DNA of 33,804 bases from positions 1 through 33,804 of the forward strand of contig CAMWLW010000022.1 in assembly GCA_947175245.1 (NCBI GenBank), read 5' to 3'. This document shows, one piece after another, positions 32,331 through 33,804 of the stretch. The notes below the pieces were generated by a model that made no database searches, was not told the DNA's origin, and saw only the letters and a program-made list of their open reading frames with translations. Made by a program: the position numbers and the translations under genes. Source of the stretch: an uncultured Bacteroidales bacterium (GTDB taxonomy: Bacteria > Bacteroidota > Bacteroidia > Bacteroidales > Muribaculaceae). Numbering within the stretch: position 1 is the first letter of the stretch; each line of letters starts with the position of its first letter.

Positions 32331-33737
32331 TTACCTGGTGATGCCGGTGGCGTTGATGAATTTGTATTCGCCGCCATAGGCCGAGGGGCCCATGTCGCCG
32401 ACGGTGACGCGGCAGTCGCGGAATGTGAGGTCGGACGCGCCGTCGACATAGAAGCCATAGACGGGGGCGTTGACAAAGCCCTCGCCGTCACAGGGGCGCT
32501 TGTCGTAGACTCCGCCGGGCCACGCGGTGGTCTTGGCGAGGCGCAGGTCGACGCGGTCAAAGGTGATGTCGTGTATCTTGCCGGGCTCGCCGCCGATGAA
32601 GCAGCCGTTCTCGCTGTCACACGTGATGTTGATGAATTTGATGCGGCTCACGTCGCCACAGCTGCCTGTCAGCGCGCCTTTGGGAAATCGCCAGCCGGCA
32701 TCCTTGTGGTTATCGGGGGCGCGGCGGTAGGACGTGACGTAGATAGGTTCGGCCTTGCCCCACCACACGTCGCTGTGGTAGAGGCACTCGACGCTCATGT
32801 TGGCGAAGGTGACGTCGGTGACGGTGCCCTCGTCGCGGTTCTGGATGCCGATGCCGCGGTTGCTGTTGCGTATGATGCAGTTGTCAAACAGCACGTGGTC
32901 GATGCTGTCCATGTTCTCGCTGCCTATCTTGACGGCACACGAGCGCGAGGTCATGATGCAGTTGGTGACGACGATGTCGCGGCACGGGCCATACTGCTCA
33001 TACTCGCGGCGGTTCTTGAGGCAGATGCAGTCGTCGCCGCTCTCGATGAAGCAGCCGGTGATGCGCACCTTGCGCGAGTGGTCGAGGTCGATGCCGTCGC
33101 CGTTGCGTATCTTGAGGTTGTTGAGCAGCGAGATGTCGCTGATGGCGGCGTCATAGCAGCCCACGAGGTGGATGGTCCAGTAGGCGCTGCCGGTGACGGT
33201 GATGCTGTTGATGTTGATTTTCTTGCAGTCGATGAGCGTGAGCACGTGGGGACGGGGGTCGAAAGTGGTGACGGGCTTGAGCTCGTAGGAGTCGTCGAGC
33301 TCGGCGCCCATGAAGGCCACGCCGTTGCCGTCGAGTGTGCCGGTGCCTGTGATAGAGACGTTCTGGAGGCCGGTGCCGCTTATCCACATCATGCCCTCAC
33401 CGCGGTTCTCGCCGAACGCGCTCTCGGTGTAGATGGCCTCGTCGGGGTTGGCAAGGAGTCGCGAGCCGGGGGCAAGGCGCAGTTCGACGTTTGAGCGAAG
33501 GTGAAGCGGGCCGGTCATGAAAGTCTTGCCGGCGGGAACGAGCACGGTGCCGCCGCCCGCGTCGGCACACGCGTCGATGGCCTGCTGTATGGCCGTGGCG
33601 TTATCGGTACCGTCGACCGCACGTGCGCCGTAGTCGGTGATATCGTAATAAAGACCTGAATTGCCGCTGCCGCCGCACGAGGTGAGTAACAGCACGAGTG
33701 ACAGGCAGAATGTGAGAATGGTTGATTGGATTTTCAT
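32331..33737 (-). CDS. GH28-like parallel beta-helix lipoprotein
   Basis: The 468-residue protein has a lipobox LLLTSC (Cys21) and then a right-handed beta-helix fold, opening with YDITDYGARAVDGTDNATAI (31-50) and GGGTVLVPAGKTFMTGPLHL (61-80). The polygalacturonase-type motifs are NGDGIDLD (212-219) and SGDDCICLK (233-241), giving the catalytic aspartates; SRSCAVKIGSE (264-274) stands where GH28 usually has G-H-G, and GIGIQNR (295-301) where it has RIK. The divergence fits the broader GH28-like group acting on modified galacturonans or rhamnogalacturonan. It is the first gene of the operon and has a good promoter. Confidence 0.87.
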   Translation of the reverse strand: MKIQSTILTFCLSLVLLLTSCGGSGNSGLYYDITDYGARAVDGTDNATAIQQAIDACADAGGGTVLVPAGKTFMTGPLHLRSNVELRLAPGSRLLANPDEAIYTESAFGENRGEGMMWISGTGLQNVSITGTGTLDGNGVAFMGAELDDSYELKPVTTFDPRPHVLTLIDCKKININSITVTGSAYWTIHLVGCYDAAISDISLLNNLKIRNGDGIDLDHSRKVRITGCFIESGDDCICLKNRREYEQYGPCRDIVVTNCIMTSRSCAVKIGSENMDSIDHVLFDNCIIRNSNRGIGIQNRDEGTVTDVTFANMSVECLYHSDVWWGKAEPIYVTSYRRAPDNHKDAGWRFPKGALTGSCGDVSRIKFINITCDSENGCFIGGEPGKIHDITFDRVDLRLAKTTAWPGGVYDKRPCDGEGFVNAPVYGFYVDGASDLTFRDCRVTVGDMGPSAYGGEYKFINATGITR

Positions 33738-33766
33738 GGTTTCGAGGGTTTGTTATTTTTGTGTCA

Positions 33767-33774
33767 CAAAGGTA
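33767..33774 (-). promoter_or_regulatory. Promoter of the GH28-GH92 operon
   Basis: TACCTTTG on the minus strand is a perfect -7 box, with transcription starting at about 33760 and a ~23-base leader before the ATG at 33737. Upstream is TTGCCGCTTTTTGTG (33789-33775), which shares TTGCCGCTTTT with the repeats at 25076-25123. The ATTG at its start is closer (15-16 bases) than an ideal -33 box. Confidence 0.75.
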
Positions 33775-33804
33775 CACAAAAAGCGGCAATATTCTATTAC
33801 AGTG

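Overview
The window looks like chromosomal DNA from a high-GC member of the Bacteroidales, plausibly Muribaculaceae; the family name is inference. Evidence: promoters of the Bacteroidetes type (a TTTG box and TAnnTTTG near -7), the order and content of the division/cell-wall (dcw) cluster, lipoproteins and secreted glycosidases typical of gut Bacteroidetes, and coding strands rich in C at third positions. Only two genes are clearly low in GC, at 207-1187 and 23926-24975, and both look acquired.

Left edge (1-1450): the last ~40 codons of a tyrosine recombinase, cut off at base ~181 by a very AT-rich orphan gene, followed by a complete tRNA-Ala(GGC) with its own promoter and terminator. All lie on the minus strand. 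Next comes a tightly coupled minus-strand operon (3644-1454): a membrane polyferredoxin, thyA and folA, joined by two 4-base ATGA overlaps.

Centre (3645-20524): a divergent intergenic region, then the plus-strand dcw operon rsmH - ftsL-like - ftsI-type PBP - murE - mraY - murD - ftsW - murG - murC - ftsQ - ftsA - ftsZ, followed by a secreted endonuclease/exonuclease/phosphatase-family gene. mraZ, murF and ddl are not in the cluster here. Together the genes make lipid-linked peptidoglycan precursor (MurE, MraY, MurD, MurG, MurC) and the septal machine (FtsZ, FtsA, FtsQ, FtsL, FtsW, PBP3).

20525-21595 holds about 1 kb without a convincing gene, packed with structured repeats: three copies of a GGACGCGAT-type unit, two copies of an ~80-nt two-hairpin element, and a 77-bp element with an adjacent hairpin. 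The same 77-bp element, in inverted orientation and also with an adjacent hairpin, lies at 3703-3779. The pair therefore brackets the dcw region. Each copy encodes the same 10-codon micro-ORF, MKKFSLFVA(F/L). This is the strongest candidate for something undescribed in the window.

Right part (21596-33737): a minus-strand glycan-degradation locus without susC/susD in view. From its promoter at the right edge it reads GH28-like lipoprotein, GH92, histidine acid phosphatase, RsmF-type rRNA methyltransferase, rnhB and GH43-like lipoprotein, with gaps of 0-20 bases or 4-base overlaps. After a ~200-bp gap with its own promoter come an AT-richer DUF1016/YhcG-type PD-(D/E)XK nuclease gene and a GH105-DUF2264 fusion.
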